From positions 34,163 to 98,162 of IMG/VR virus record IMGVR_UViG_3300037104_000756: a DNA stretch of 64,000 nt; one strand, given 5' to 3'. The notes beneath the pieces are model-generated. The model saw only the letters and a list, made by a program, of their open reading frames with translations, was not told where the DNA came from and made no database searches. The stretch is from a virus. Below are positions 1 to 8,049 of this stretch, piece by piece; positions within the stretch are counted from its first letter, which is position 1, and every line of letters begins with the position of its first letter. The translations under genes and the position numbers were made by a program.

Positions 1-2
1 CG

Positions 3-212
3 TATGAATTGACGGGGCTGCTGCCCGCAAAGGCGTGCGTCGCTAACGCGCTGGTGAAATACCCCGCTGATGAGGTTAAAGAAGCCTTGCGGGAATACAC
101 TGACGACCTGCCCGGAAAAGATGCAAAATCAGATATGCGTGCATTTTGGTCGGAAGGTGGGGCTGAAGCGATTATCTTAGCCCGCCGAAGGAGAGCTACC
201 CATGCCAGTTAA
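3..212 (+). CDS. 3' end of hypothetical protein (truncated by window edge)
   Basis: The frame is open from the first bases of the window without a convincing start, so this is the C-terminal ~69 residues of a gene that begins upstream. It ends in a basic tail (RRRRATHAS). No domain is recognised. It overlaps the next gene by 11 bases, which suggests a shared transcript. Confidence 0.6.
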   Translation, partial: YELTGLLPAKACVANALVKYPADEVKEALREYTDDLPGKDAKSDMRAFWSEGGAEAIILARRRRATHAS

Positions 213-525
213 AATTGTGAAAGTGCGAGTAGGACCGAAGCGTCTTCACCCTAATGTGGTCTATATCGGCAGGTCATTCGGCGGTTGGTCGGCGTCACCA
301 TTTTATAGTCCGTTTCAGATCAATAAAGATGGCACGCGCGCCGAAGTGATTGAGAAATTCGCCGCATATTGGTACGCACCAGAACAGGCAGAGCTACGTG
401 CAAAAGCGTTGCAAGTAATCTGGTCTGATGATACACTTGGTTGCTGGTGTAAACCCCTCGATTGTCATGGAGACATCATCGCGGGATATGTTAACTGGAA
501 GAAGGGGCCAACTCTATGGCTTTAG
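202..525 (+). CDS. DUF4326 family protein
   Basis: A 107-residue protein with the DUF4326 signature: an N-terminal YIGRSFGGW-like segment (about residues 21-29) and a C-terminal GCWCKPLDCHGDII block (about 80-93), whose Cys and His residues could bind metal. The family is common in phages and has no assigned biochemical function. The ATG lies inside the end of the preceding gene, and the 3' end overlaps the next gene by 10 bases. Confidence 0.85.
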   Translation: MPVKIVKVRVGPKRLHPNVVYIGRSFGGWSASPFYSPFQINKDGTRAEVIEKFAAYWYAPEQAELRAKALQVIWSDDTLGCWCKPLDCHGDIIAGYVNWKKGPTLWL

Positions 526-794
526 AAGCGGCGGTTGCGTATACGTTTCCTGAAGAACGTGGCGTCTGTGGTTTCTGCGGAGACGCGGAGGGTGGGTACG
601 CTAAACGCAAAGACGGGCAATGGCAAGCGGCATGTTGGAAGTGTGTTAAGCCTGAGACCGCAGGAGCGACTCAATCGAAACGTAAATTGGTCGGCACGAT
701 ATACACCGACGTTGACGCGGACGTGGTTGAACCGGCAACAAAGAAAAAGAATCCTGGGATGGCACCGAGCACGAATCGACCGAGGACAGCATGA
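516..794 (+). CDS. Small zinc-ribbon protein
   Basis: A 92-residue protein with CGFCG (residues 18-22) and a later CWKC, spaced like a zinc ribbon. The C-terminal third is basic and low in complexity. It sits between the DUF4326 gene and thyX with short overlaps on both sides, so it is probably part of the nucleotide-metabolism operon. No function is assigned. Confidence 0.7.
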   Translation: MALEAAVAYTFPEERGVCGFCGDAEGGYAKRKDGQWQAACWKCVKPETAGATQSKRKLVGTIYTDVDADVVEPATKKKNPGMAPSTNRPRTA

Positions 795-1453
795 AGATCA
801 TCGAACCTAGTTTTGAAATTCTGGATTTGACATGCAGAGAAGACGGTGTTAAACTACTTCGTCGGGTTGAATACCTTGCGAGAATCTCCCATCGCAGCGA
901 AGACAAGCAAACAGAGGACTCATGGCAGAGGTTTGTTACGGCGGTTGTCTTGCAACATGGTGATTGGTCTGTAGTGGAACATTGTATCGTCACCGTGGTG
1001 GCTCGCGTCGACCGAGGAGTTACTCATGAGTGGGTCCGAGATCGGATCGGAAGCTACACCCAAGAGTCGACAAGGTTCGTGAATCACGGAAATAAAGATA
1101 TTGAATTCATCAAGCCGTCTTTTGCGGGAGATGATCCTGTTGCGGCGAGCGCGGCATGGAACGCGGAGATGTGGAGAGCAGAGCAAGCGTATAGAGAACA
1201 GCTTGAGATGGGACAGTCACCTCAGATAGCACGTTCTGTGTTGCCGAATGCGACGGCTTCGACGATTGCCGTGACGTATAATTTACGGCAATGGAGAAAA
1301 TTTTTCATGAGTCGAGTTTGTAGGGAGGTTCACCCAGATTTTAGACGGACGACGATTCCACTCCTACAAAAATTTAAGGAGTTGATTCCGATTCTGTACA
1401 GCGATATAATACCAGAAGAAAAACAAAGCATCTCATTTTCGAGGCCGCGATGA
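791..1453 (+). CDS. thyX: Flavin-dependent thymidylate synthase ThyX
   Basis: Makes dTMP from dUMP using FAD and methylene-tetrahydrofolate. The 220-residue length is typical of ThyX. The family signature RHR-X7-S appears as RDRIGSYTQES (residues 83-93): the middle His is Asp, while both Arg and the Ser at the correct spacing are kept. Other supports are the N-terminal LARISHRSED segment and the C-terminal SRVCREVHPDFRR region. The ATG overlaps the previous stop by four bases (ATGA). An endonuclease gene separates it from the ribonucleotide reductase, so phage DNA precursor synthesis is clustered here. Confidence 0.93.
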   Translation: MKIIEPSFEILDLTCREDGVKLLRRVEYLARISHRSEDKQTEDSWQRFVTAVVLQHGDWSVVEHCIVTVVARVDRGVTHEWVRDRIGSYTQESTRFVNHGNKDIEFIKPSFAGDDPVAASAAWNAEMWRAEQAYREQLEMGQSPQIARSVLPNATASTIAVTYNLRQWRKFFMSRVCREVHPDFRRTTIPLLQKFKELIPILYSDIIPEEKQSISFSRPR

Positions 1454-1887
1454 CGGGCGCGGAACGTAGCCGCAAATGGCGTCGAGATCATCCTGGGTAC
1501 TACACCATGTATTTGAAACGATACGGGCCTAAATGGCGGGTGAAACTGAAGCAAAAAGGTTTGTGTGTTCGGTGCGGAAAAAGAAAGGTTTTAAAGTGGA
1601 CTACTTGCAGTGAATGTAAAGAATATCACAAGACAGTGTCGCCCACAATTCGAGCGATTCGTAAAGAGGACCGCCCACTGGCATTACGACGATCTAAAAA
1701 GGCCAAGAGGTGTTGTTGTTGCGGCTCTCGGACGCATAACGGTCGGGGATGGCACATTGACCACGATCACAAAACCAAGAAGTTTCGGGGAATTTTGTGT
1801 AACAACTGCAACCTTGGCCTGGGTCACTTTAAAGATAGCGTTCAAAGGTTATCACAGGCAATTAAATATTTGGAGATCATGTCATGA
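1450..1887 (+). CDS. Recombination endonuclease VII-like HNH protein
   Basis: A 145-residue protein with two Cys pairs (CVRCGK, CSEC) followed by CCCCG and the endonuclease VII core HIDHDHKTKKFRGILCNNCN (about 105-125). In this family the core binds zinc and cuts DNA. The placement, with four-base overlaps to thyX and to the reductase, is typical of a free-standing homing endonuclease lodged next to conserved phage enzymes. It could instead be a junction-resolving enzyme. Two more endonuclease VII-like genes occur in the window (51428 and 58938). Confidence 0.88.
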   Translation: MTGAERSRKWRRDHPGYYTMYLKRYGPKWRVKLKQKGLCVRCGKRKVLKWTTCSECKEYHKTVSPTIRAIRKEDRPLALRRSKKAKRCCCCGSRTHNGRGWHIDHDHKTKKFRGILCNNCNLGLGHFKDSVQRLSQAIKYLEIMS

Positions 1888-3539
1888 TTGAACTACCAAA
1901 AGTCACACTAAGTCACTTTGCTCAGACCATCTGTGACCAAAAATATGCTCACACGATGGACGACGGTTCGTTAGAGCATTGGCACAATATCTCCTATCGC
2001 GTCCCGAAACACGTCCTGCGGGCAGTGCGCGCACCGAAGTCTGTAGTGGCGCGGGTGCAGCAACTGGTTGCGCAGAGAAAGTTCATCCCTGGTGGTCGAT
2101 ACCTTGCTGCGACTGGTCGCCTCTTTCATCAAGTGAATAACTGCTTTCTGTTTCGCCCAGAAGATAGTCGTGAAGGTTGGGCTGACTTTATGCATAAGGG
2201 GGTTTTGTCCCTGATGACGGGCGGCGGTAAGGGTGGATTTTATAGCGGAATACGGGAAGAAGGAAAACTGATTCGAAAAACAGGTGGTTTTGCAACAGGT
2301 CCTATTGCTTTGATGCAGATGATGAACGAATCCGGGCGATTTATTATGCAAGGTGGGAGCCGTCGATCTGCAATCTGGGCTGGCTTGAGTTGGTGGCATC
2401 CAGACATCCATAAATTCATTACACTGAAAAACTGGATACCTGAAGTTCGAGCGCTAAAAGCAGCAGATTATAATTTTCCAGCGACGATGGACGGAACAAA
2501 CATCTCTGTGTGTTTGGATGACGATTTTTTTCTGGCGTATGGGGACGAGAAACACTCCAATCACTCTTCAGCGCACTCGGTTTACTGGTCTACGATCCGC
2601 CAGATGCTGAAGACTGGGGAGCCGGGGTTTTCGATTGACTGCGGCAAAAATTCCAAGGAGAACCTACGAAATGCATGCACAGAAGTTACTAGTGCAGATG
2701 ATAGCGATGTCTGTAATCTTGGGTCTATTAATCTGGCGCGTATCGAATCATTGGATGAGATGCGCGAAGTCACAGAATTGGCGAGTGCTTTTCTATTGGC
2801 TGGCACTGTTTACTCTGATGTGCCTTTTGCTGCGGTAGATAAAATTCGGTCCAAGAACCGCAGGCTCGGACTCGGCTTGATGGGGATTCATGAATGGTTG
2901 TTGATGCATGATAAACGCTACGGCGCGGACAGCGATTTGGAAGAGTATTTGAAGATTTACGCTCAGTCGGGATTGATGGTTAACGGGTATGCGGACAAGT
3001 GGGATTTATCTCACCCCATTAAAACCCGCGCCATTGCTCCAGTCGGCACCATCGGCATTATCGGGGAAACTACGACAGGGATTGAACCGATTTTTTGTGC
3101 TGCATATAAACGTCGGTATCTGAAAGGGTCCTCATGGCAGTACCAGTATGTGGTCGACCCCACAGCCAAGCGTCTGTTAGATGCGGGGGTGCCGTCAAAT
3201 TTGATTGAAGACGCGTACTCCTTGGCGGAAGATGTGGAGCGGCGAGTTTCGTTCCAAGCGTGGGTTCAACAGTATGTCGACCATTCCATTTCGTCGACGA
3301 TCAACCTTCCTAAATGGGGATCGCCACTTAACAACGAAGATACCGTGCAATCGTTCGGCAAGATGTTGATCAAATACCTCCCCCGCCTGCGCGGGATTAC
3401 GGTGTACCCTGATGGAGCACGCGACGGTCAACCCCTCAACGCGATGCCTTTATATGAAGCATTGAGGCATGAGGGTGAAATATTCGAAGAGGCTGGAAAC
3501 GCCTGCGATTTGAGCAAGGGTGGGGAGTGCGGAGCATGA
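1884..3539 (+). CDS. nrdJ: Adenosylcobalamin-dependent (class II) ribonucleotide reductase
   Basis: Reduces ribonucleotides to deoxyribonucleotides with a B12-generated radical. Visible hallmarks are NNC (Cys about 86, first redox Cys), NACTEV (about 262-267, radical Cys and catalytic Glu), CNLGSINL (about 276, second redox Cys) and the substrate loop APVGTIGIIGETTTGIEP (about 384-401). A C-terminal Cys pair, C541 and C549, could be the re-reducing dithiol. At 551 residues it is shorter than most NrdJ proteins. No small radical subunit gene is adjacent, which agrees with class II. It overlaps both neighbours by four bases. Confidence 0.92.
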   Translation: MIELPKVTLSHFAQTICDQKYAHTMDDGSLEHWHNISYRVPKHVLRAVRAPKSVVARVQQLVAQRKFIPGGRYLAATGRLFHQVNNCFLFRPEDSREGWADFMHKGVLSLMTGGGKGGFYSGIREEGKLIRKTGGFATGPIALMQMMNESGRFIMQGGSRRSAIWAGLSWWHPDIHKFITLKNWIPEVRALKAADYNFPATMDGTNISVCLDDDFFLAYGDEKHSNHSSAHSVYWSTIRQMLKTGEPGFSIDCGKNSKENLRNACTEVTSADDSDVCNLGSINLARIESLDEMREVTELASAFLLAGTVYSDVPFAAVDKIRSKNRRLGLGLMGIHEWLLMHDKRYGADSDLEEYLKIYAQSGLMVNGYADKWDLSHPIKTRAIAPVGTIGIIGETTTGIEPIFCAAYKRRYLKGSSWQYQYVVDPTAKRLLDAGVPSNLIEDAYSLAEDVERRVSFQAWVQQYVDHSISSTINLPKWGSPLNNEDTVQSFGKMLIKYLPRLRGITVYPDGARDGQPLNAMPLYEALRHEGEIFEEAGNACDLSKGGECGA

Positions 3540-4162
3540 TACCAATCAATGGAGATGAAGCACTACATCTCGTTAACCAACAAGCTACGGAGATGGCTGC
3601 CGTGGAAGATAAATTCGAACGAGGTTATGCTCACCTGGGGTGGCTGTTGTTGGAAGTGGCGCAAATGCAGTATTGGCGCGTGCGGTATACCACGTTTCGA
3701 GAGTACCTCCGCAGTGTGTCGCTGATTTCAAAGAAGACGCCCGGACAACTTCACCGATACTTCCTAACGGTGCGCGACCTGAGCGACACATTCGAGCCCT
3801 CTCAACTAGAATTGATGGGAATCACCAAGGCGATGAAATTACGCGCTGCCAAGGACTACGCTATTGTCCTACCCTCCATCATCGTTACCGCCGCCCTCGA
3901 CCCCGCCGTAACTGTTCGGGAGTTGAAAAAAATCATTTCGGTGACGCTCAAGATGCCCGAGGAAGAAGGGGACTGGATGGACCTAGAATTTGAATTCATG
4001 GTCACCCCAGAGCAACGCGCGCTTATCACACAAGCGCTCGATGTCGCCATGCACACGGACCCGCTGACGAAGTCGACCATTTCGAAGTCGGCGCAGATGC
4101 TCGACGTTATGACGAAGTTCGCCCAAGAATTCCTTGGGGCGCACTCGGGAGATGGGAATTGA
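3536..4162 (+). CDS. Conserved phage protein of unknown function
   Basis: A 208-residue, largely alpha-helical protein. I place the start at the ATG whose ATGA overlaps the reductase stop; a GTG nine bases earlier is possible. Residues 20-100 look like a helix-rich DNA-binding or regulatory domain (the segment REYLRSVSLISKKTPGQLHR could hold a helix-turn-helix), but I do not recognise a family. It is translationally coupled to the reductase and to the next HNH gene. Confidence 0.75.
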   Translation: MIPINGDEALHLVNQQATEMAAVEDKFERGYAHLGWLLLEVAQMQYWRVRYTTFREYLRSVSLISKKTPGQLHRYFLTVRDLSDTFEPSQLELMGITKAMKLRAAKDYAIVLPSIIVTAALDPAVTVRELKKIISVTLKMPEEEGDWMDLEFEFMVTPEQRALITQALDVAMHTDPLTKSTISKSAQMLDVMTKFAQEFLGAHSGDGN

Positions 4163-4497
4163 GGGATACAGTCTGGGTTAAATTAAACGACGCAGGCATC
4201 CCAGTGCGTATGTTCAGAAACCGCAAGTCCGCACATGCTTCTGGGGTTGAGCGGAACGCTGAGTGGGTGCGATCCGAAGCGGTTTCCTCGATTCGACATC
4301 AAGTTTTTCTACGGTCTAAAGGATATTGTGAATTTTGTGGGGAGATAATAACGGAGAAAACTGGGCATCTTCACGAACAGACTCATCGCGGCAAAGGTGG
4401 GGAAATCTCGTTGGATAACTCGGTCTTCATTTGTCCAACGTGTCATTGCAGGGCTCACGCTGATAGGAGTGTCAAGTTTTCTCGCAAAAACACTTGA
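4159..4497 (+). CDS. HNH endonuclease
   Basis: A 112-residue protein with a zinc-binding HNH core: CEFCGE (about 57-62), the catalytic-type GHLHEQTHRGKGG stretch, LDN and CPTCH-C-RAH near the C-terminus. The start is TTG, inside the preceding stop (TTGA). It is probably a homing or packaging-type nuclease; the position next to the reductase operon favours homing. A sigma70-like promoter begins inside its last codons. Confidence 0.85.
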   Translation: MRDTVWVKLNDAGIPVRMFRNRKSAHASGVERNAEWVRSEAVSSIRHQVFLRSKGYCEFCGEIITEKTGHLHEQTHRGKGGEISLDNSVFICPTCHCRAHADRSVKFSRKNT

Positions 4498-4522
4498 CAT
4501 TTTGGAATTGTTTTGGCATCAT
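4494..4522 (+). promoter_or_regulatory. Sigma70-like promoter
   Basis: Perfect -35 TTGACA (4494-4499), 17-base spacer, -10 CATCAT (4/6). The sequence just upstream (GCAAAAACAC) resembles that before the 8932 promoter (GCGAAAAAAC). It would drive the 4606 operon with a leader of about 75 bases. Confidence 0.6.
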
Positions 4523-4551
4523 GATGGCTAATCCGAATAGCAACGACGAGG

Positions 4552-4584
4552 GGTGGCGAGTCGTATGAGCAACGGTTCGCCACC
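4552..4584 (+). other. Leader hairpin upstream of 4606 gene
   Basis: GGTGGCGA (4552-4559) pairs perfectly with TCGCCACC (4577-4584) across a 17-base loop. It lies between the promoter and the AGGAGG ribosome site, so it may stabilise or control the leader. No U-run follows, so it is not a terminator. Confidence 0.5.
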
Positions 4585-4605
4585 TCAAATAAATAGGAGG
4601 TTATT

Positions 4606-5025
4606 ATGGGACGATCAGTGAGCGCAGTAGCAGCCCGAGCGGTCAAGAATAGTGAGAAGGGCAGCAAGCCTGCGAAAAGAACTGGCGAGGAGAGATTGTC
4701 CGCCATTCGTAGCAGCGTTCCTGCAAAGCTTCACGTTCCTATCGGAGAGGTTGGATTTTTGCTGGAGTTGCATGATGCGCTGGTGGTGTTCATAAAAGAT
4801 GTGGTGAATCCCGCGCTCGAACAGACGCGCCACGAGCGAGACGCCTTCGCTCATCAGTTGTTTGAGTCACAATCAGACTTCTCTACCTTTCGATGTGTCT
4901 CCCTCACGAAAATTGATGAACTCGCCGCGTCACATGCAATTGCGCTGCAGTCCGCTAATCAGGAGATCGACACCCTCAAGGCGCAGCTTGCAGGGTCCGG
5001 GGATGGTCCGAATGCTGAAGGATAA
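4606..5025 (+). CDS. Hypothetical protein, coiled-coil C-terminus
   Basis: A 139-residue protein with a strong AGGAGG ribosome site. The first 35 residues are basic (NSEKGSKPAKR), the middle is hydrophobic-helical, and the C-terminal 60 residues form a probable coiled coil. It is the first gene of an operon that continues with overlapping frames. No family is recognised. Confidence 0.75.
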   Translation: MGRSVSAVAARAVKNSEKGSKPAKRTGEERLSAIRSSVPAKLHVPIGEVGFLLELHDALVVFIKDVVNPALEQTRHERDAFAHQLFESQSDFSTFRCVSLTKIDELAASHAIALQSANQEIDTLKAQLAGSGDGPNAEG

Positions 5026-5314
5026 GGAAGGCAACCGACTGTTCCGAAAAGTTCAGGTGAAAGTAATTTACCCGGACAATATTTTCCCTGCGAAGACGTT
5101 CACGCAGCACGCGGGTCCGCAGCAGGGATTTGGTCCGACCGGGGTGGACGACATTTTGATGAAGATCGCGGACCAGTTGGACACCCTTTACCCGTGGTGG
5201 GATTTCAAGTCCGTGGCGTTGAAGCCAGAAGGTCGCACGCTTCGGTACGTTTTCACTTTTTCTGGATATTGCGCGGGAGCGCCCGCCACAATTACCAATG
5301 AAGGGTTAGACTAA
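5003..5314 (+). CDS. Hypothetical protein
   Basis: The frame is open from 4862, but the part before 5003 shadows the previous gene. The first sensible start is the ATG at 5003 (MVRMLKDKEG), with a second ATG at 5012. About 103 residues, mixed alpha/beta, with an aromatic stretch LYPWWDFKS. No domain is recognised; a four-gene operon is likely. Confidence 0.6.
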   Translation: MVRMLKDKEGNRLFRKVQVKVIYPDNIFPAKTFTQHAGPQQGFGPTGVDDILMKIADQLDTLYPWWDFKSVALKPEGRTLRYVFTFSGYCAGAPATITNEGLD

Positions 5315-5328
5315 CGCGGAGGAGAAAA

Positions 5329-5538
5329 ATGAGCATATTCATCACCGAAGGTCCGAGCGCAGCCGATCCTCTTGATGTAGCTCCAATCACCGTCATAGCT
5401 CCAATCACTGCCTTAGGATTAGGTGGGTACCCTATTCGAATTGTGGCGAACACTTGGCGTTCGCGCGCTGCAGTGTGGTTATTGCGCCGGTATGTTCAGA
5501 GAGTTTTGGAGGCGTCAAATGTCTCACGAACGTTTTGA
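5329..5538 (+). CDS. Small hypothetical protein
   Basis: A 69-residue protein with a very good ribosome site (GGAGGAGAAAAATG). The N-terminus contains a tandem repeat of APIT(V/A) units. The C-terminal half is amphipathic and basic, possibly membrane-associated. It overlaps the next gene by 20 bases. Confidence 0.6.
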   Translation: MSIFITEGPSAADPLDVAPITVIAPITALGLGGYPIRIVANTWRSRAAVWLLRRYVQRVLEASNVSRTF

Positions 5539-5686
5539 GATTTGGGAAGAGACGGACTCGGCTTTTCCGCAATGGCCCTGGCGCGCCCAGGTGGTGAACT
5601 ACGTTGCTCGCTTTGCTAGTCGGGAGTCTGCTGAGAGTTTTGTGAAGAGTGTGAAAGAATATCGCGAGCAAAACAAACTCAAGTAA
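5519..5686 (+). CDS. Small hypothetical protein
   Basis: The ATG at 5519 follows GGAGG with six-base spacing, so the longer upstream extension is rejected. A 55-residue protein rich in aromatic and acidic residues (WEETDSAFPQWPW). It ends tail-to-tail, overlapping the minus-strand gene that follows by eight bases. Confidence 0.65.
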   Translation: MSHERFEIWEETDSAFPQWPWRAQVVNYVARFASRESAESFVKSVKEYREQNKLK

Positions 5687-5855
5687 GGTAGAGGGTAATC
5701 GGTCCGCAGGTTAGTGGTCCGCATTTGCAGTCCGCGCAGGTGGTTTCGTACGATTCCCAACAAAGCGTAAAATAGCACGGCCATTTTGCTCCACAAATTT
5801 TGCAGATGTGTGGCTGGCTCCATGGAGTTTCATATACTGGTGGAGTTTTCTTCAT
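5679..5855 (-). CDS. Zinc-ribbon microprotein
   Basis: A 58-residue protein with CKICGAKWPC, CWES and CADCKC, an eight-Cys zinc-binding pattern. Its ATG overlaps the upstream stop (ATGA), so it is translationally coupled to the 5852-6133 gene and shares its promoter. Confidence 0.7.
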   Translation of the reverse strand: MKKTPPVYETPWSQPHICKICGAKWPCYFTLCWESYETTCADCKCGPLTCGPITLYLT

Positions 5856-6133
5856 CGGAGGTTTGCCAACGCGGTGTTTACCTTCAGGCGGATGTACGAT
5901 TCTTCGAGAGAAGGTTTTTGATGTTGCCAGTATTCGAAGGCTTGGATTTCGAGAACCAGGGTGGTTTCGCGACAATCTCGGCGCAGGTCATTGACAACAA
6001 TTCTGTGGAGTGGGGATGGTTGTCTGTTAGATGCTTCGAGCGCTTCCTGGCACTCAAGAGCACGCTTGCAACGGCGGATAGTCTCTATAGTGATGAGTTC
6101 CCCGTCCGTGAGTTTGACGATCTTCTTTTTCAT
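5852..6133 (-). CDS. Hypothetical protein
   Basis: A 93-residue protein starting MKKKIVKLTDGEL, with an AGGAG ribosome site six bases before the ATG. The predicted structure is a short beta start then long helices. It is the first gene of a two-gene minus-strand unit divergent from the endolysin. Confidence 0.7.
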   Translation of the reverse strand: MKKKIVKLTDGELITIETIRRCKRALECQEALEASNRQPSPLHRIVVNDLRRDCRETTLVLEIQAFEYWQHQKPSLEESYIRLKVNTALANLR

Positions 6134-6152
6134 TGTCTGCTCCTTGGGTGAA

Positions 6153-6181
6153 AGAATATCAGAAAACAGTTGACAACGCAA
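6153..6181 (-). promoter_or_regulatory. Minus-strand sigma70-like promoter
   Basis: On the minus strand, -35 TTGCGT, 17-base spacer, -10 TATTCT. It would transcribe 6133-5679. The -35 box overlaps the -35 and spacer of the endolysin promoter on the other strand, so the two could exclude each other. Confidence 0.5.
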
Positions 6182-6199
6182 CAGGACCTTTGGTATTCT
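6170..6199 (+). promoter_or_regulatory. Sigma70-like promoter of endolysin gene
   Basis: TTGACA (6170-6175), 18-base spacer, extended -10 TGG-TATTCT. Only six bases separate the -10 box from the endolysin ATG, which predicts a leaderless mRNA. Confidence 0.6.
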
Positions 6200-6205
6200 T
6201 TTTTC

Positions 6206-6673
6206 ATGGCTGATTCAACCATCGCGATTGCGGCAACCCTTGTTCACGAAGGTGGGTATGTGAATAATCCTGCCGACCCAGGCGGCGCAACCAATATGGG
6301 GATTACTCAGGCAGATATGCCAGGGCAGGATATGCGCGCACTGACGGTCGCACAAGCCACGACCTATTATTTGGCGCACTACTGGAAATCACTCTACTCC
6401 CAAATTGTCGACCAATCCATCGCCTCAAAACTCTTCGACATGGGCGTCCTGTTCGGTGTCGGGACGGCAGTTAAATGTTTGCAGGGAGTTTTATGTGTCT
6501 CCCAAGACGGTAATTTTGGCCCAGACTCTCTATATCACCTCAACGTGGCGAGCCAATCGGCGACTCTTGGTTCCTATAAAACGGCACTGCTTGCGCATGC
6601 AGGTAGAGTGGCAACATCGAACCCCAAAGAAATTGTGTTTTTGGTGGGATGGCAGAGGAGAATCAATTCGTAA
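6206..6673 (+). CDS. Endolysin, GH108-type N-acetylmuramidase
   Basis: Cleaves host peptidoglycan for lysis. The N-terminal catalytic block HEGGYVNNPADPGGATNMGIT (about residues 17-37) is the glycosyl hydrolase 108 signature, with Glu18 as the expected catalytic acid. The following KSLYSQI and DMGVLFG segments also fit the family. I choose the ATG at 6206; the longer TTG-started frame would run through the promoter. There is no signal peptide, so export probably needs a holin. No holin lies next to it. Confidence 0.9.
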   Translation: MADSTIAIAATLVHEGGYVNNPADPGGATNMGITQADMPGQDMRALTVAQATTYYLAHYWKSLYSQIVDQSIASKLFDMGVLFGVGTAVKCLQGVLCVSQDGNFGPDSLYHLNVASQSATLGSYKTALLAHAGRVATSNPKEIVFLVGWQRRINS

Positions 6674-6675
6674 AC

Positions 6676-6697
6676 AAGACTTTTAATTCAATAAGTG
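6676..6697 (+). promoter_or_regulatory. AAGACT-class element (candidate late promoter)
   Basis: AAGACT followed by TTTAATT and CAATAAGTG, a slightly degenerate copy of the AAGACT-N8-CATAG family. It lies 100 bases upstream of the 6800 gene. The 6698-6799 gap holds no other convincing feature. Confidence 0.45.
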
Positions 6698-6799
6698 AAG
6701 CACAGATTTGAGCCAGTCGGCGGGCGTCAAGGCTCATCATAGGATTGGAGCTAATCAAAGAAATTCGCCGACATACCTTTTTAGAAACGGTGGTGGGTC

Positions 6800-7003
6800 A
6801 TGTCAGGAACCAGCCACGTCTTTACTTTTAAATGCGCCCAGGGTCACGTCACGCATTGCCTATTTCCCCCAGGAACTCGGATTGATGATCACGATGAAAT
6901 GAAATGTGCCGAGTGTTTGAAAACAAATGATTCTAAGCCCGCTTATGTGGTTTTCGTTCGCTCGCAAACCACAAAGGATAAAACCAATGGCGGACGACGC
7001 TAA
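6800..7003 (+). CDS. Small zinc-ribbon protein
   Basis: A 67-residue protein with CAQGHVTHC and a CAEC knuckle, which can form a zinc site. The N-terminus is beta-rich. It overlaps the next gene by 17 bases, so it leads a run of overlapping small genes. Confidence 0.6.
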   Translation: MSGTSHVFTFKCAQGHVTHCLFPPGTRIDDHDEMKCAECLKTNDSKPAYVVFVRSQTTKDKTNGGRR

Positions 7004-7286
7004 TCACGCACACAAGTACTACTGCTCGTACTGCACGAAATACATATATGGTGCAACCCCTGAAATTTTGGCTACGTGTTTGAATGTTCACAACTCAGCG
7101 ATTCATCCAGCAGATTGTGCCCGATGGTGCGCCGCCGACATCGTTCGTTCGACACATTATGTCGGTACATCTTATGTGTCCGAGTATCTTACAGTAGGGG
7201 AGTGGGGCACCGCCAAGAACCCTCCTAGCATCACCGCGCGCGACCGCATTATGCTCGCGAAGGGGTTGGTCCGATGGGATTCCTAG
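6987..7286 (+). CDS. Hypothetical protein with zinc knuckles
   Basis: A 99-residue protein from the ATG at 6987 (AAAGGATAAAACC upstream); the extension to 6927 shadows the previous gene. CSYCTKY, a C-x4-H segment and CARWC could bind one or two zinc ions. Function is unknown. Confidence 0.6.
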   Translation: MADDANHAHKYYCSYCTKYIYGATPEILATCLNVHNSAIHPADCARWCAADIVRSTHYVGTSYVSEYLTVGEWGTAKNPPSITARDRIMLAKGLVRWDS

Positions 7287-7375
7287 CACTCATAGGATGT
7301 TGGATGCTTATCGCTGCGATTGCTGGAGTAGTCGACCGCTGGTATATGAGGAGGGCATCTCACCATGACAATTAG
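7274..7375 (+). CDS. Small membrane protein
   Basis: A 33-residue reading frame overlapping both neighbours. Residues 2-21 (GFLALIGCWMLIAAIAGVV) form one transmembrane helix, followed by a basic end. Overlap spacing and hydrophobicity support it; no family is recognised. Confidence 0.45.
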   Translation: MGFLALIGCWMLIAAIAGVVDRWYMRRASHHDN

Positions 7376-7454
7376 AGATGGTGAAACTGTTTGTGAGCAC
7401 GGAGCCCGCCCATTTGAATGCCCACTGTGCAAAGAGAAACGCAATGCCTCTTGA
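7365..7454 (+). CDS. Zinc-binding microprotein
   Basis: A 29-residue frame after AGGAGGGCATCTCACC. It contains CEHGARPFECPLC, a compact Cys/His zinc site. It overlaps the start of the next gene by 11 bases. It is very short, so confidence rests on the ribosome site and the motif. Confidence 0.45.
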   Translation: MTIRDGETVCEHGARPFECPLCKEKRNAS

Positions 7455-8034
7455 TCTATATTCGGAGGACCACTTTAACCAGAAATCTTGGGAGCGTGTC
7501 GCAAATGCGAAGGCCACCGATTTTGAACCGTGGGCGGAAGCGCGCGAAAGGTACATTGCGGAAAAAGTCGAACCGATGCTGCAGATGTATCGACAAAGCG
7601 ACCACGACTGGTTCAAAGACTTCAATCGTCGCCGGGGTGAATGTATCCATTCCTCGGACTTAATCTACAAACTACAAGGAATTAGTACACATATTTCGGT
7701 GCAGTCTCAGGTAAATTTTCCTGACGATTGGGGGTTGTACTCTTCTGCTCTTGGCCGAGTTCAGTTCCTGACGGGTTTACCAAAAGGCTGGTTGACAGAG
7801 TTTAGCTACGCATTGGTGGACGAACGTGACCTTCCGTTAGAAGAGCGGCGCGGCTGGCGGACAGTGTTGGTCTACTGCCTTATGAAAGGTGCGATCACCT
7901 GGGAACAGGTGCTGGTTGAATTCGGCGAACCCAACGATGCTTGGAATGAAGCCCGCTGGTGTGAAGTGACGGCGGACTTTCGGCACGGTGGTGAGGGTAT
8001 TATCCATAGGAACATAGCAAATGTCATAGAGTAA
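7444..8034 (+). CDS. Hypothetical protein
   Basis: A 196-residue protein from the ATG at 7444; the upstream extension to 7378 is in the frame of the microprotein region and is not needed. The sequence is acidic and Trp-rich (WFKDFNRRRGE, EERRGWRTVLVY). No domain is recognised. Confidence 0.7.
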   Translation: MPLDLYSEDHFNQKSWERVANAKATDFEPWAEARERYIAEKVEPMLQMYRQSDHDWFKDFNRRRGECIHSSDLIYKLQGISTHISVQSQVNFPDDWGLYSSALGRVQFLTGLPKGWLTEFSYALVDERDLPLEERRGWRTVLVYCLMKGAITWEQVLVEFGEPNDAWNEARWCEVTADFRHGGEGIIHRNIANVIE

Positions 8035-8049
8035 GACGGAGCACAAATC

